Source: Selenomonadales bacterium UBA7018 (GTDB lineage: Bacteria > Bacillota > Negativicutes > Selenomonadales > Selenomonadaceae). Taken from it: a DNA stretch of 64,000 nucleotides. A model generated the notes under the pieces. It saw nothing but the letters and a program-made list of their open reading frames with translations. It had not been told where the DNA came from and ran no database searches. Positions within the stretch are counted from its first letter, which is position 1. The number at the start of each line of letters is the position of its first letter. The stretch covers positions 67,253-131,252 of the forward strand of contig DJWY01000030.1 of assembly GCA_002448305.1 (NCBI GenBank), written 5' to 3'. Below are positions 8,136 to 15,852 of this stretch, piece after piece. The translations under genes and the position numbers were made by a program.

Positions 8136-8189
8136 AACATCACCCCCTCTCGTTGAGAGGAGAGCCGGTACCTTCGACCTGCCACACTG

Positions 8190-8218
8190 AATATATCACG
8201 TTCATAAAACTTTCAAGA
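8190..8218 (-). promoter_or_regulatory. Promoter of small-peptide locus 2
   Basis: Minus-strand TATATT (8195-8190) lies 17 bp downstream of TCTTGA (8218-8213), or 15 bp downstream of the overlapping TTGAAA (8216-8211). The predicted start point, 8183-8185, is the first base of the inverted-repeat arm. Confidence 0.55.
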
Positions 8219-8228
8219 TTAATTGCAT

Positions 8229-8257
8229 AAAAAAGCCCCGCGCCTATTGACGCAGGG
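8229..8257 (-). terminator. Terminator of the rph-rdgB-phosphodiesterase operon
   Basis: Minus-strand stem of 9 bp (CCCTGCGTC / GGCGCGGGG, loop AATA) followed by six T residues, just after the phosphodiesterase stop codon. Confidence 0.85.
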
Positions 8258-8268
8258 ATTTAATTTTA

Positions 8269-8754
8269 TTATTGACGTTTCATGCGCACGACGGTTATTC
8301 GCGGGTCGGAATCTCTTTCCAACTCCATAACCATAAACGAGCCGCGAGTATCATCACGCGGACGCGACGCACTGCCAGGATTTAAAATAATTGGCGGTCC
8401 CATAAGGTATTCAACAATGTGCGTATGTCCGTAAACCGCAATGTCAGCGTTCTGCGACTCCGCCGCCTCCATTATGTATTCTTGAGTATAGCGCACGCCG
8501 TAATTGTGACCGTGCGTAATAAAAATTCTGTGCTCTGCGGCTTCAATAATCCGCTCGTAACAACTATTCGGCGTCGGCCAATCGCAATTCCCTGCCACGC
8601 CGTAAACCGGAACATTAAGTAATGATTGCAAATACTCGGCGTCAGGCGTGCAATCGCCCATGTGAAGCCACATATCCATATTTTGCGCGATACTTATTGC
8701 TTGCTCAATCGATGACCAATTTCCGTGAGTATCGCTTATAAGTCCAATCTTCAA
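8269..8754 (-). CDS. YfcE/MJ0936-type metallophosphodiesterase
   Basis: A 161-residue calcineurin-like phosphoesterase. All metal-binding motifs are present in order: SDTHGN (residues 7-12), HMGDCT, GNCDW, THGHNYG and YGHTH. This short single-domain form hydrolyses model phosphodiesters; its natural substrate is unknown. The TTG start at 8754 overlaps the rdgB stop codon (TTGA), so translation is coupled. The gene corresponds in position to ysnB of Bacillus subtilis (rph-ysnA-ysnB). Confidence 0.88.
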   Translation of the reverse strand: MKIGLISDTHGNWSSIEQAISIAQNMDMWLHMGDCTPDAEYLQSLLNVPVYGVAGNCDWPTPNSCYERIIEAAEHRIFITHGHNYGVRYTQEYIMEAAESQNADIAVYGHTHIVEYLMGPPIILNPGSASRPRDDTRGSFMVMELERDSDPRITVVRMKRQ

Positions 8755-9344
8755 CGGAAACGCTCCTTTAACTTCAAAATCATTTCTCTCAAAGCCGCGC
8801 CTCTGTGACTGATGCTATTTTTTTCGGCGGGAGAAATTTCCGCCATAGTCCGACTTTCGTCGAGATAAAAATAAGGGTCGTATCCAAAGCCGCCGCTACC
8901 TTTGGCGACGGTTTTAATTTTGCCTTCGACTTTGCCTTGAGTCAAAATTTGTGTGCCGTCAGTGTCGACGAATGCCAACGCGCAACGATAATCCGCTTTT
9001 GATTCTGCCGCGCCGATTTTTTTCAGCTCGTCAAGGAGCTTCTGATTATTGGTGTTGTCGTCGGCGTGCCAACCTGCAAATCTTGCTGAATGGATGCCCG
9101 GCAAGCCGCCAAGCGCGTCGACTTCAAGTCCAGAATCATCAGCAAGACAGGCAAATTTAGTTCGTTCGCTGAAAAATTTTGCTTTAATAAGTGCGTTTTC
9201 CTCAAAGGTCGCGCCGTCCTCTACAGCGTCGCCAATTTCGGCGAAGTCGGAGAGCGATAAAATTTCAACTGGTAAAACTTTCAGGGCGAGGCGCATTTCT
9301 TTTACTTTGTCTAAGTTCTTCGACGCGATTACGATTTTTTTCAC
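8751..9344 (-). CDS. rdgB: XTP/dITP diphosphatase (HAM1/RdgB)
   Basis: A 197-residue housecleaning pyrophosphatase that removes dITP, XTP and related deaminated purines from the nucleotide pool. Motifs: IASKNLDKVKEM at the N-terminus, ACLADDSGLEVDALGG, SARFAG, GFGYDPYFY and the C-terminal SHRGAAL, which contact the base and triphosphate. The GTG at 9344-9342 is taken as the start because GGGGAGGAG sits 5-6 bases before it; a longer ORF beginning at 9362 would have its Met inside that region. It lies between rph and the phosphodiesterase, a common Firmicute arrangement. Confidence 0.95.
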   Translation of the reverse strand: MKKIVIASKNLDKVKEMRLALKVLPVEILSLSDFAEIGDAVEDGATFEENALIKAKFFSERTKFACLADDSGLEVDALGGLPGIHSARFAGWHADDNTNNQKLLDELKKIGAAESKADYRCALAFVDTDGTQILTQGKVEGKIKTVAKGSGGFGYDPYFYLDESRTMAEISPAEKNSISHRGAALREMILKLKERFR

Positions 9345-9363
9345 GATTTCTCCTCCCCTCATG

Positions 9364-9396
9364 TAATTAGGAATTAGGAATGAGGAATTAGGAATG
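9364..9396. repeat. AATTAGGAAT-type short tandem repeat
   Basis: Four imperfect copies of an ATTAGGA/ATGAGGA unit in the 106-bp gap between rph and rdgB. Member of a dispersed family also found near 12303, 23057, 25440, 27501, 35606, 48467, 53331 and 58887. Confidence 0.85.
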
Positions 9397-9450
9397 ATTT
9401 TTCCACTCTTAATCTAATTCGTTCTGAAAACTTTGGTGACGATTAAAAAT

Positions 9451-10188
9451 TCAACCAATCCGCCCGACGCGCCAAACTAAATCGCGTCCGAGTGCATCTT
9501 TCTGCAGTGAAATTAATTCGTCAATACCGCGCTGGGCTAAATCCAAAAGGTCATTGAGTTGCGAACGGGTAAACGGCTTTTTCTCGGCGGTTATCTGGAC
9601 TTCGACAAGTTCGCCCGCGCCCGTCATAATAACGTTGCAATCTGCCGCCGCTGTTGAATCTTCCGCGTAGCAAAGGTCGAGAAATTTTTCGCCGTCTTGA
9701 GTAATGCCCGCCGAAATTGCCGCGACGAAATCTTTGACGGGGAAGGCGTCGCCAACTTTGTAAATTGTTTCGCAAGCCTCAACTAACGCGACAAATGCTC
9801 CGGTTATTGACGCCGTGCGCGTGCCGCCGTCCGCCTGCAAAACATCGCAATCGATTGTTATGCTACGTTCGCCAAGCAAAGTTAAATCAGTCACTGCGCG
9901 GAGAGCGCGCCCGATAAGCCGCTGAATTTCCATTGTCCTGCCACCTATCTTTGAACGTTCGCGAGAAATTCTTTCTGCCGCCGAACCTGGCAACATTGAA
10001 TATTCCGCATTAAGCCAGCCCGTTCCCGTGCCCTTAAGGAAAGGCGGAACTTTATCTTCAATCGTCGCCGCGCAAAGGACTTTCGTATTGCCAATTTCAA
10101 TCAGAGCCGAGCCCGCAGGATATTTTTGCGCTCGTCGCTCCAAAAAAACTTCGCGCATTTCGTCAGCCCGTCGCCTGTCAATTCTCAA
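9451..10188 (-). CDS. rph: Ribonuclease PH
   Basis: A 245-residue phosphorolytic 3'-5' exoribonuclease that trims tRNA 3' ends. Typical features are the MRIDRRRADEMR start, GNTKVLCAA, the GWLNAEYSMLPG block, RSKIGGRTMEIQRLIGRALRA and the QADGGTRTASITGAFVAL core with phosphate-binding residues. The TTG at 10188-10186 is the start, with GGAGGTGA 5 bases upstream. First gene of an rph-rdgB-phosphodiesterase operon; a plausible promoter (TTGTGT, 18 bp, TATAAA) lies at about 10206-10240 on the minus strand. Confidence 0.96.
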   Translation of the reverse strand: MRIDRRRADEMREVFLERRAQKYPAGSALIEIGNTKVLCAATIEDKVPPFLKGTGTGWLNAEYSMLPGSAAERISRERSKIGGRTMEIQRLIGRALRAVTDLTLLGERSITIDCDVLQADGGTRTASITGAFVALVEACETIYKVGDAFPVKDFVAAISAGITQDGEKFLDLCYAEDSTAAADCNVIMTGAGELVEVQITAEKKPFTRSQLNDLLDLAQRGIDELISLQKDALGRDLVWRVGRIG

Positions 10189-10329
10189 TTTCTCACCTCC
10201 TATTAAATTTTATAGAATAGCCCGTACATTGTACACAAAAATTTTTCAAGCCGCAATGTTTTGTTTAAATTTTCTTCTAGAATTTATAGGATTACAGTAA
10301 ATAAATTTCGCTATCAAGGAAAATTGTAG

Positions 10330-10335
10330 TATAAT
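10330..10335 (+). promoter_or_regulatory. -10 element upstream of dCMP deaminase
   Basis: Perfect TATAAT, 27 bases before the ATG at 10362. The hexamer 17 bp upstream is TTCGCT, a weak -35. Confidence 0.45.
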
Positions 10336-10361
10336 CGGGGAAAACTATTGGAGATGAAAAC

Positions 10362-10826
10362 ATGGAAAATAAAAATCAGCGTCCGGATTGGGACGAATAT
10401 TTTTTAAACATAGCCCGCGAAGTTGGCAAGCGCGCAACTTGCCTGCGTCGACGCTACGGAGCTATCATCGTTAAAGATAAAATTATAATCAGCACAGGCT
10501 ATAACGGTGCGCCACGCGGTGAAACAAATTGCATTGACAGCGGCATTTGCGAGCGCGAACGACTTCACGTGCCCAAAGGCGAACGCTATGAACTTTGCGT
10601 AGCCGTTCACGCCGAACAAAACGCCATAATTAACGCTGACCCAGATAAAATGAACGGCGCGACAATTTATATTGCCGGCATAAACTGCGCGGACGGCTCA
10701 AACGCTTCCGGCGAGCCGTGCAAACTCTGTCGCCGCATGATTCTTAACGCTAGAATTGCTAAAGTCGTCTACCTCGACCGCGACGGAAATATTATTAGCA
10801 AGGCTCCTAGCGAAATTCAAAACTGA
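10362..10826 (+). CDS. dCMP deaminase / ComEB-type cytidylate deaminase
   Basis: A 154-residue zinc-dependent deaminase converting dCMP to dUMP for thymidylate synthesis. The zinc site is formed by VHAEQNAI (His-Ala-Glu) and PCKLC, and the N-terminal block RPDWDEYFLNIA and GYNGAPRG are typical of the family. The residues between Gly-Tyr-Asn and the HAE motif include CIDSGICERE, as in ComEB proteins. ATG start with GGAG upstream. It is followed 66 bases later by the Ppx-type gene on the same strand. Confidence 0.93.
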   Translation: MENKNQRPDWDEYFLNIAREVGKRATCLRRRYGAIIVKDKIIISTGYNGAPRGETNCIDSGICERERLHVPKGERYELCVAVHAEQNAIINADPDKMNGATIYIAGINCADGSNASGEPCKLCRRMILNARIAKVVYLDRDGNIISKAPSEIQN

Positions 10827-10892
10827 TTTAAAATTTTCGGCAGGTTAATGCAAACTAATGCCGAATCATTTTTTTGCAAGGGAGGCGATGAA

Positions 10893-11813
10893 ATGCTTTA
10901 CGCTATGATTGATGTTGGCTCGAATACTATCCGCATGGCGATTTACGACATTGACGGCGACCGCGTCGAAATGATTATGAAAAGGAAACACACTGTCGGT
11001 CTTGCCTCTTATGTTCGCGATGGCGTCATGCAACGCGCCGGAATTGATAAAGTGGTTGAGATTATCGGCGAATACCGCCATTTTCTGGACGATTTCGGCA
11101 TAACTCAAGTAACGGCCTTCACAACCGCCGCCCTTCGCAACTCCGTAAACGGTTCGCAGGCTGTAGACGAAATTTCTATGCGCACCGGCATTAATATTAT
11201 CCTCATGAGCGGCGACGACGAAGCTACTTTCGATTTTATCGGCGCGACGCACAATATTGTTGACGAAAAAGGCTTGCTTATTGATATTGGCGGCGGTTCT
11301 ACCGAAATTGTTTACTTCAAAGACCGCGAAATCAGAGTTAAAGCCAGTTTGCCTATCGGTTCGCTCAGTTTCCACACGCGATATACCGGAATTCATATTT
11401 TGCCCAGTGCAGTCGAATGCGCAGAGATGTATGCAGAAGCTGAAGCCACCGTCAGCGCAGTTAAAGAGTTCCAAGCCGTCAGTCACGCCCAAATTTGCGG
11501 TATCGGCGGCACTTTTAAAGGCGCAATGGCTCTTTATAACGCCATGTACGGTATGACTAAACAAAATATGCGCATGGAAGTCCGCAGAATTCATGACATT
11601 TTGCACCGCTTCCAACGCGACCACGAATTGATTGTTCCTGATAAAATTTTGCTCATGAAAACCGTTCCCGAACGCATGCATACCTTTATGCCTGGCTTGA
11701 TTATCGCTGACGTTCTCGCGAAACGCTTCGGTAGCTTAAATATCATTTACAGCGATTCGGGCGTTCGCGAAGGCTACATTTATGACAAAATCATTGATAA
11801 AGACTTTTTCTAA
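10893..11813 (+). CDS. Ppx/GppA-family phosphatase
   Basis: A 306-residue exopolyphosphatase / pppGpp phosphohydrolase family protein with the ASKHA fold. Phosphate-binding loops are visible: AMIDVGSNTIRMAIYDI near the N-terminus, LLIDIGGGSTEIV and GIGGTFKG. It has only the catalytic domain, without the C-terminal HD-like extension of long Ppx proteins, so substrate choice (polyphosphate or pppGpp) cannot be told. The ATG at 10893 is preferred over an upstream in-frame ATG at 10848 because GGGAGG lies 7 bases before it and the homologous N-terminus starts there. Confidence 0.9.
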   Translation: MLYAMIDVGSNTIRMAIYDIDGDRVEMIMKRKHTVGLASYVRDGVMQRAGIDKVVEIIGEYRHFLDDFGITQVTAFTTAALRNSVNGSQAVDEISMRTGINIILMSGDDEATFDFIGATHNIVDEKGLLIDIGGGSTEIVYFKDREIRVKASLPIGSLSFHTRYTGIHILPSAVECAEMYAEAEATVSAVKEFQAVSHAQICGIGGTFKGAMALYNAMYGMTKQNMRMEVRRIHDILHRFQRDHELIVPDKILLMKTVPERMHTFMPGLIIADVLAKRFGSLNIIYSDSGVREGYIYDKIIDKDFF

Positions 11814-11872
11814 AATCATATACTACGCTTGAACTATAACAAAAACTGTCGGTTCTATGTTAATTTTATTGG

Positions 11873-11901
11873 TTGACAGAAAATTTTTAGCTGACTATAA
11901 T
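11873..11901 (+). promoter_or_regulatory. Consensus promoter of the cold-shock gene
   Basis: TTGACA (11873-11878), 17 bp, TATAAT (11896-11901): a perfect sigma-70 match. It implies a 5' leader of only about 42 nt, far shorter than the thermosensing leader of E. coli cspA. Confidence 0.93.
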
Positions 11902-11949
11902 TAGTTAGCTTGCGCAAAAGAGCGATAAAATATTTGGAGGTATTAGAAC

Positions 11950-12150
11950 ATGGCAGTTGGTAAGGTAAAGTGGTTCAGCGCAGAAAAAGGTTACGGATTC
12001 ATTGCTCGCGAAGAGGGCGACGATGTATTCGTTCATTTCTCGGCTATTCAAAGTGACGGCTATAAAACTCTCGACGAAGGACAAAATGTTTCGTTCGATA
12101 TAATTGAGGGTGAGCGCGGTCCTCAAGCAGCTAACGTGAAGAAACTTTAA
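11950..12150 (+). CDS. Cold-shock protein (CspA/CspB family)
   Basis: A 66-residue single OB-fold nucleic-acid-binding protein, probably an RNA chaperone. RNP1 (KGYGFI) and RNP2 (VFVHF) are intact, as are KWFSAEKG at the N-terminus and the GPQAANV segment at the C-terminus. GGAGGT lies 8 bases before the ATG. It is monocistronic, with a consensus promoter and a strong terminator, suggesting high constitutive expression. Confidence 0.97.
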   Translation: MAVGKVKWFSAEKGYGFIAREEGDDVFVHFSAIQSDGYKTLDEGQNVSFDIIEGERGPQAANVKKL

Positions 12151-12176
12151 GCGCGTTGTTCTGCAAATCTTATCTT

Positions 12177-12223
12177 AAAAATGGCTTGTTTCCGAAGAGC
12201 GGTTGTCGGAGGCAAGCCATTTT
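12177..12223 (+). terminator. Terminator of the cold-shock gene
   Basis: Long hairpin: AAAATGGCTTG(TTTCCG) pairs with (CGGAGG)CAAGCCATTTT, with T residues forming the 3' side. Confidence 0.85.
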
Positions 12224-12302
12224 GAATTCATAAAAAATTGGTAGAATCTATGCGGAAAAAGTAGTAAAATTCATGGGCAAAGGAAATGGAAGAAGGAAAA
12301 TC

Positions 12303-12350
12303 CATTCCTCATTCCTACTTCCTCATTCCTACTTCCTAATTCCTAATTGC
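12303..12350. repeat. AATTAGGAAT-type repeat array (reverse orientation)
   Basis: Six to seven imperfect copies (CATTCCT, CTACTTCCT, TAATTCCT) directly before the ribosome binding site of the GH13-GH77 gene. Same family as the array at 9364. Confidence 0.85.
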
Positions 12351-12369
12351 ATTTAAGGGAGATGATTTT

Positions 12370-15300
12370 ATGATTGAAAAGAAAAATGTCCTCCATAACT
12401 CGCAAAACATTTATTATCGGTCGACAATCGGCGCGGCAGAAGCAGGTTCAAGCGTTCGCCTCGGCATTCGCATTAAAACCAACGCCGTAATTAAGCAAGT
12501 CCTTTTGCACACGTGGGAAGAGGGCGCGGGCGAAAAATGGTCTAACCTTGCCACGCGCGACGGCGACAAGTCCGAAGAAAAATTTTATTCTATCGTAACT
12601 AAAATGCCCGACAAGGGCGGCTTGCTTTGGTATTACTTCATAATCGTTTCTGAAGGCAGAACTTATTATTACGGCAACAATCCCGAACTTTTAGGCGGCG
12701 TCGGCGAACTTTACGACCATCAACCGCCCGCTTTCCAGATTACCGTTTATCAGAGGGGCGCGAAAACTCCCGATTGGTTCAAACATGCCGTAATGTATCA
12801 AATTTTCCCTGACAGATTTTATCGCGACGGAAATGAGATTATCGAAAAGGAAGGCGCGGTTTATCATGCGAGCTGGAAAGATGACCCGATTTATTTCAAG
12901 GACGCTGACCGCAACGAAATAGCTGCTTACGACTTTTTTGGCGGCAATCTGCGCGGTATCGAGAAAAAATTGGACTATCTTAAGGAACTGGGCATTTCTG
13001 CGATTTATTTCAATCCGGTTTTCGAGTCGGAAAGCAATCACCACTACGACACCGGTGATTATCATAAAATCGACCCAATATTAGGCACAAATGAAGATTT
13101 TAAGCATTTAATCGAAGCGGCGAAGGCTAAGGGCATTCGCGTAATTATCGACGGCGTGTTCAGCCACACCGGCTCCAACAGCATTTATTTTAATCGCAAC
13201 GGCAAATATGATTCGGTTGGCGCGTTTCAGTCCAAAGATTCGCCGTATTATAATTGGTACGACTTCAGAAATTATCCGACCGATTATGATAGCTGGTGGA
13301 ATTTCCCGACGTTGCCAAACGTCCGCGAGACAACTCCAAGCTACATGGATTTTATAATTCGCGACAAGGACAGCGTTTTAAAGCACTGGATGCGCGAAGG
13401 GATAAGCGGTTGGCGGCTTGATGTCATTGACGAATTGCCCGCAGAATTTTCACGCTTATTCTTTGCCGAGCTGAAGAAAATTAATCCTGAAGCCGTTATG
13501 ATTGGCGAAGTTTGGGAGGACGCCTCGAATAAAATTGCTTATGGCGTTCAGCGGCAATATCTTTGCGGCTATGAAATGGATTCGGCGATGAATTATCCGC
13601 TTAGGGCGCATATCTTTGATTTTATTTTGGGAAAAATTGACGGTGAACTTTGCATGAGGCGCATGGAGAGTTTGCGCGAAAATTATCCTAAAGAAAATTT
13701 CTATGCGATGATGAATTTGATTGCAAGTCATGACATAATGCGCCCCGTAACGATTTTTGGCGAAGCTCCCTACTATGACCAAATGCCCTATTATGAGCAA
13801 TCGAAGTTCAGACTTGACGAAGCGGCGGAAAAACTCGGCAAGGCGCGTTTGAAAATGGCGGCTTTGTGGCAGATGACTTATCCTGGCGTGCCGTGCATTT
13901 ATTACGGCGATGAAATTGGCATGCAAGGTTTCAAAGACCCCACGAACCGCAGACCATATCCTTGGGGCGGCGGCGACCAAGAACTTTTAGCGACTTACAA
14001 GAAATATATCGCTATGCGCAATAAGAATTTAGTTTTCCAGACAGGCGAACTTTTGCCAATGCCGAGCAAGGGCGACATTGTCGCTTATGCCCGCGTTATT
14101 CGCAACGGGCACGACGTTTTCAACCACGAAGCGAAGAACGATATTTATCTTGTCGCGTTCAATCGCTCCAAAAATCGCAGCAAGGAAGTTTCCTTCGACG
14201 TGAGCGACTTTGCTAACGGGCTTTTCGTAGACGCCTTCGACCCCGATAACCCCAAGAAAAAATATCCTGTTACTCGCGGGCGCGTCACCTTCACGATTGG
14301 CGCACTTGAAGGAATTTTACTGCACCATGTCCCGCAACAACAGAATTACGACCGCCGCGCAGGAATTATTCTGCACCCGACAAGCTTGCCGTCAAAATAC
14401 GGTATCGGCGACTTGGGTAAAGAGGCTTTTGAATTCGTCGACTACTTGAAAGCGGCGGGGCAATCTATCTGGCAAATTCTTCCGCTAAATCCTGTCGGCT
14501 ACGGCTATTCGCCCTATCAATCACCGTCAGCATTCGCGGGCAACCCGATGATAATTTCAATCGACGCGCTGATTAAAGACGGGCTTTTAGAAGAAGGCGA
14601 TATAAAAGTTCCGCTCAAGTTCGGCAAATCTAAATTCGTTGAGTTTGAAGCCGTCGCGAAGTTGAAAGACGCGGCACTTGCTAAGGCGTTTGAAAATTTC
14701 AAGGCGAAAATTAAAACTGATTCCGAACTTGAGAAGGCGTTTAAAAAATTCTGCGCGGAACAAAAATATTGGTTGGAAGATTACGCCCTGTTCGCGGCGA
14801 TTAAGAAAAAGCATGGCGGCGCGTATTGGATTGAATGGGATTTGAAAATCAAACAGCGCGATAAAAAAGTTCTTGCCGCGCTTAAGAAAGAGCTTGCCGA
14901 CGAAATTTTATTCACGGAGTTTGAGCAATTCATTTTCGCTGAGCAGTGGCAGAAACTTCACAACTACGCGCTTGAACGCGGGATTCAGATTATGGGCGAT
15001 ATGCCGATTTTCGTTTCAGCCGACAGCGCGGACGTTTGGGCTAATCAGCAAGAATTCCAGCTTGACGCGGAAGGACATCCGGAAAAAGTCGCTGGAGTTC
15101 CGCCCGATTATTTCAGCGCGACGGGACAACTTTGGGGCAATCCGCAATACGATTGGCAAGAAATGGCTGATACGCATTACAAGTGGTGGAAGTTGCGCTT
15201 TAAGCGGATTTATGAAATGGTTGACATTGTGCGCGTTGACCACTTCAGGGCGTTTGAGTCTTATTGGTCGATACCCGGCGACGCGAAGACCGCGATTCAA

Positions 15301-15846
15301 GGCGAATGGCTTAAAGGTCCCGGCTTGAACTTTTTCAAGGAAATTAGGAAAGAAATTGGCGACGCGCAGATTGTCGCAGAAGATTTAGGCATAATTACAG
15401 ACGCCGTTGACACGCTCCGCGAGGATTGCGGCTTTCCTGGCATGAAGGTTTTGCATTTCGAGTTGCATTTCAATGAGTATGGGCGAATGGGCTTTGTGCC
15501 GCCCGAAAACAGCATAACTTACACGGGCACGCACGATAATAATACGACGGTCGGCTGGTTCATGGAGGACGTTGACAACGACAGCAAAGCGACGATTGCC
15601 GCGCTTATCGGGGCTGATGTTCGCCGTCCCGATGACGTTTGCAAAAAGCTGATTGAATTTGCTTATGCGTCGAGTTCGCGCTTTGCGATTGTCCCCATGC
15701 AGGATATTTTGAAACTGGACAGCCGCAACCGCATGAATACGCCTGGCACGGTCGGTACGAATTGGGGTTGGCGTCTTAAGCCCGATTATTTGTCGGAGGC
15801 GGCGGCTCCCCAACTTAAAGCCCTTTGCCAGAAGTATTTGAGGTAA
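12370..15846 (+). CDS. GH13 alpha-glucosidase/debranching enzyme fused to GH77 4-alpha-glucanotransferase
   Basis: A 1158-residue bifunctional enzyme for glycogen or starch. Residues about 1-130 resemble a starch-binding N-domain, 135-640 a neopullulanase-like GH13 enzyme with nucleophile D351 (GWRLDVIDE), acid/base E380 (IGEVWE) and D455 (ASHD). From about residue 660 it is a complete MalQ: LHPTSLPSKYGIGDLG, nucleophile D957 (VDHFRAF), acid/base E1004 (AEDLG) and D1056 (THDNNT). Both active sites appear intact. The first half would cut branches or cyclic/linear maltodextrins and the second transfer the released chains. No signal peptide, so cytoplasmic. RBS AAGGGAGATGA. The C69 peptidase starts 6 bases after its stop. 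Confidence 0.93.
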   Translation: MIEKKNVLHNSQNIYYRSTIGAAEAGSSVRLGIRIKTNAVIKQVLLHTWEEGAGEKWSNLATRDGDKSEEKFYSIVTKMPDKGGLLWYYFIIVSEGRTYYYGNNPELLGGVGELYDHQPPAFQITVYQRGAKTPDWFKHAVMYQIFPDRFYRDGNEIIEKEGAVYHASWKDDPIYFKDADRNEIAAYDFFGGNLRGIEKKLDYLKELGISAIYFNPVFESESNHHYDTGDYHKIDPILGTNEDFKHLIEAAKAKGIRVIIDGVFSHTGSNSIYFNRNGKYDSVGAFQSKDSPYYNWYDFRNYPTDYDSWWNFPTLPNVRETTPSYMDFIIRDKDSVLKHWMREGISGWRLDVIDELPAEFSRLFFAELKKINPEAVMIGEVWEDASNKIAYGVQRQYLCGYEMDSAMNYPLRAHIFDFILGKIDGELCMRRMESLRENYPKENFYAMMNLIASHDIMRPVTIFGEAPYYDQMPYYEQSKFRLDEAAEKLGKARLKMAALWQMTYPGVPCIYYGDEIGMQGFKDPTNRRPYPWGGGDQELLATYKKYIAMRNKNLVFQTGELLPMPSKGDIVAYARVIRNGHDVFNHEAKNDIYLVAFNRSKNRSKEVSFDVSDFANGLFVDAFDPDNPKKKYPVTRGRVTFTIGALEGILLHHVPQQQNYDRRAGIILHPTSLPSKYGIGDLGKEAFEFVDYLKAAGQSIWQILPLNPVGYGYSPYQSPSAFAGNPMIISIDALIKDGLLEEGDIKVPLKFGKSKFVEFEAVAKLKDAALAKAFENFKAKIKTDSELEKAFKKFCAEQKYWLEDYALFAAIKKKHGGAYWIEWDLKIKQRDKKVLAALKKELADEILFTEFEQFIFAEQWQKLHNYALERGIQIMGDMPIFVSADSADVWANQQEFQLDAEGHPEKVAGVPPDYFSATGQLWGNPQYDWQEMADTHYKWWKLRFKRIYEMVDIVRVDHFRAFESYWSIPGDAKTAIQGEWLKGPGLNFFKEIRKEIGDAQIVAEDLGIITDAVDTLREDCGFPGMKVLHFELHFNEYGRMGFVPPENSITYTGTHDNNTTVGWFMEDVDNDSKATIAALIGADVRRPDDVCKKLIEFAYASSSRFAIVPMQDILKLDSRNRMNTPGTVGTNWGWRLKPDYLSEAAAPQLKALCQKYLR

Positions 15847-15852
15847 AGTTTC

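Larger units (their letters stand above)
7954..8185 (-). repeat. Long-range inverted repeat enclosing small-peptide locus 2
   Basis: GTGGCAGGTCG at 7954-7964 is the exact reverse complement of CGACCTGCCAC at 8175-8185. The complementarity continues inward after a 2-base internal loop: GGTA/TACC, and then an 11-bp block (8158-8169 against 7976-7986) with two G-U pairs. The predicted minus-strand transcript starts at about 8183-8185, so its 5' end is complementary to its 3' region. A local hairpin, CCTCTC-AAC-GAGAGG (about 8160-8146), also buries part of the ribosome binding site. Terminal inverted repeats of a small mobile element are the alternative explanation. Confidence 0.65.

Noticed and set aside
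7954..8185. Small-peptide locus 2 as a MITE
   Set aside because: Not excluded, but no target-site duplication is visible, and the position of the promoter, the hairpin at the ribosome binding site and the ORF are better explained by mRNA folding.
9364..9396. CRISPR array made of the AATTAGGAAT repeats
   Set aside because: Units are 7-9 nt, directly tandem and without spacers; no cas genes are present.
10866..11681. Long minus-strand ORF opposite the Ppx/GppA gene
   Set aside because: It is antisense to a gene with clear family motifs, has no ribosome binding site and no recognisable protein features.
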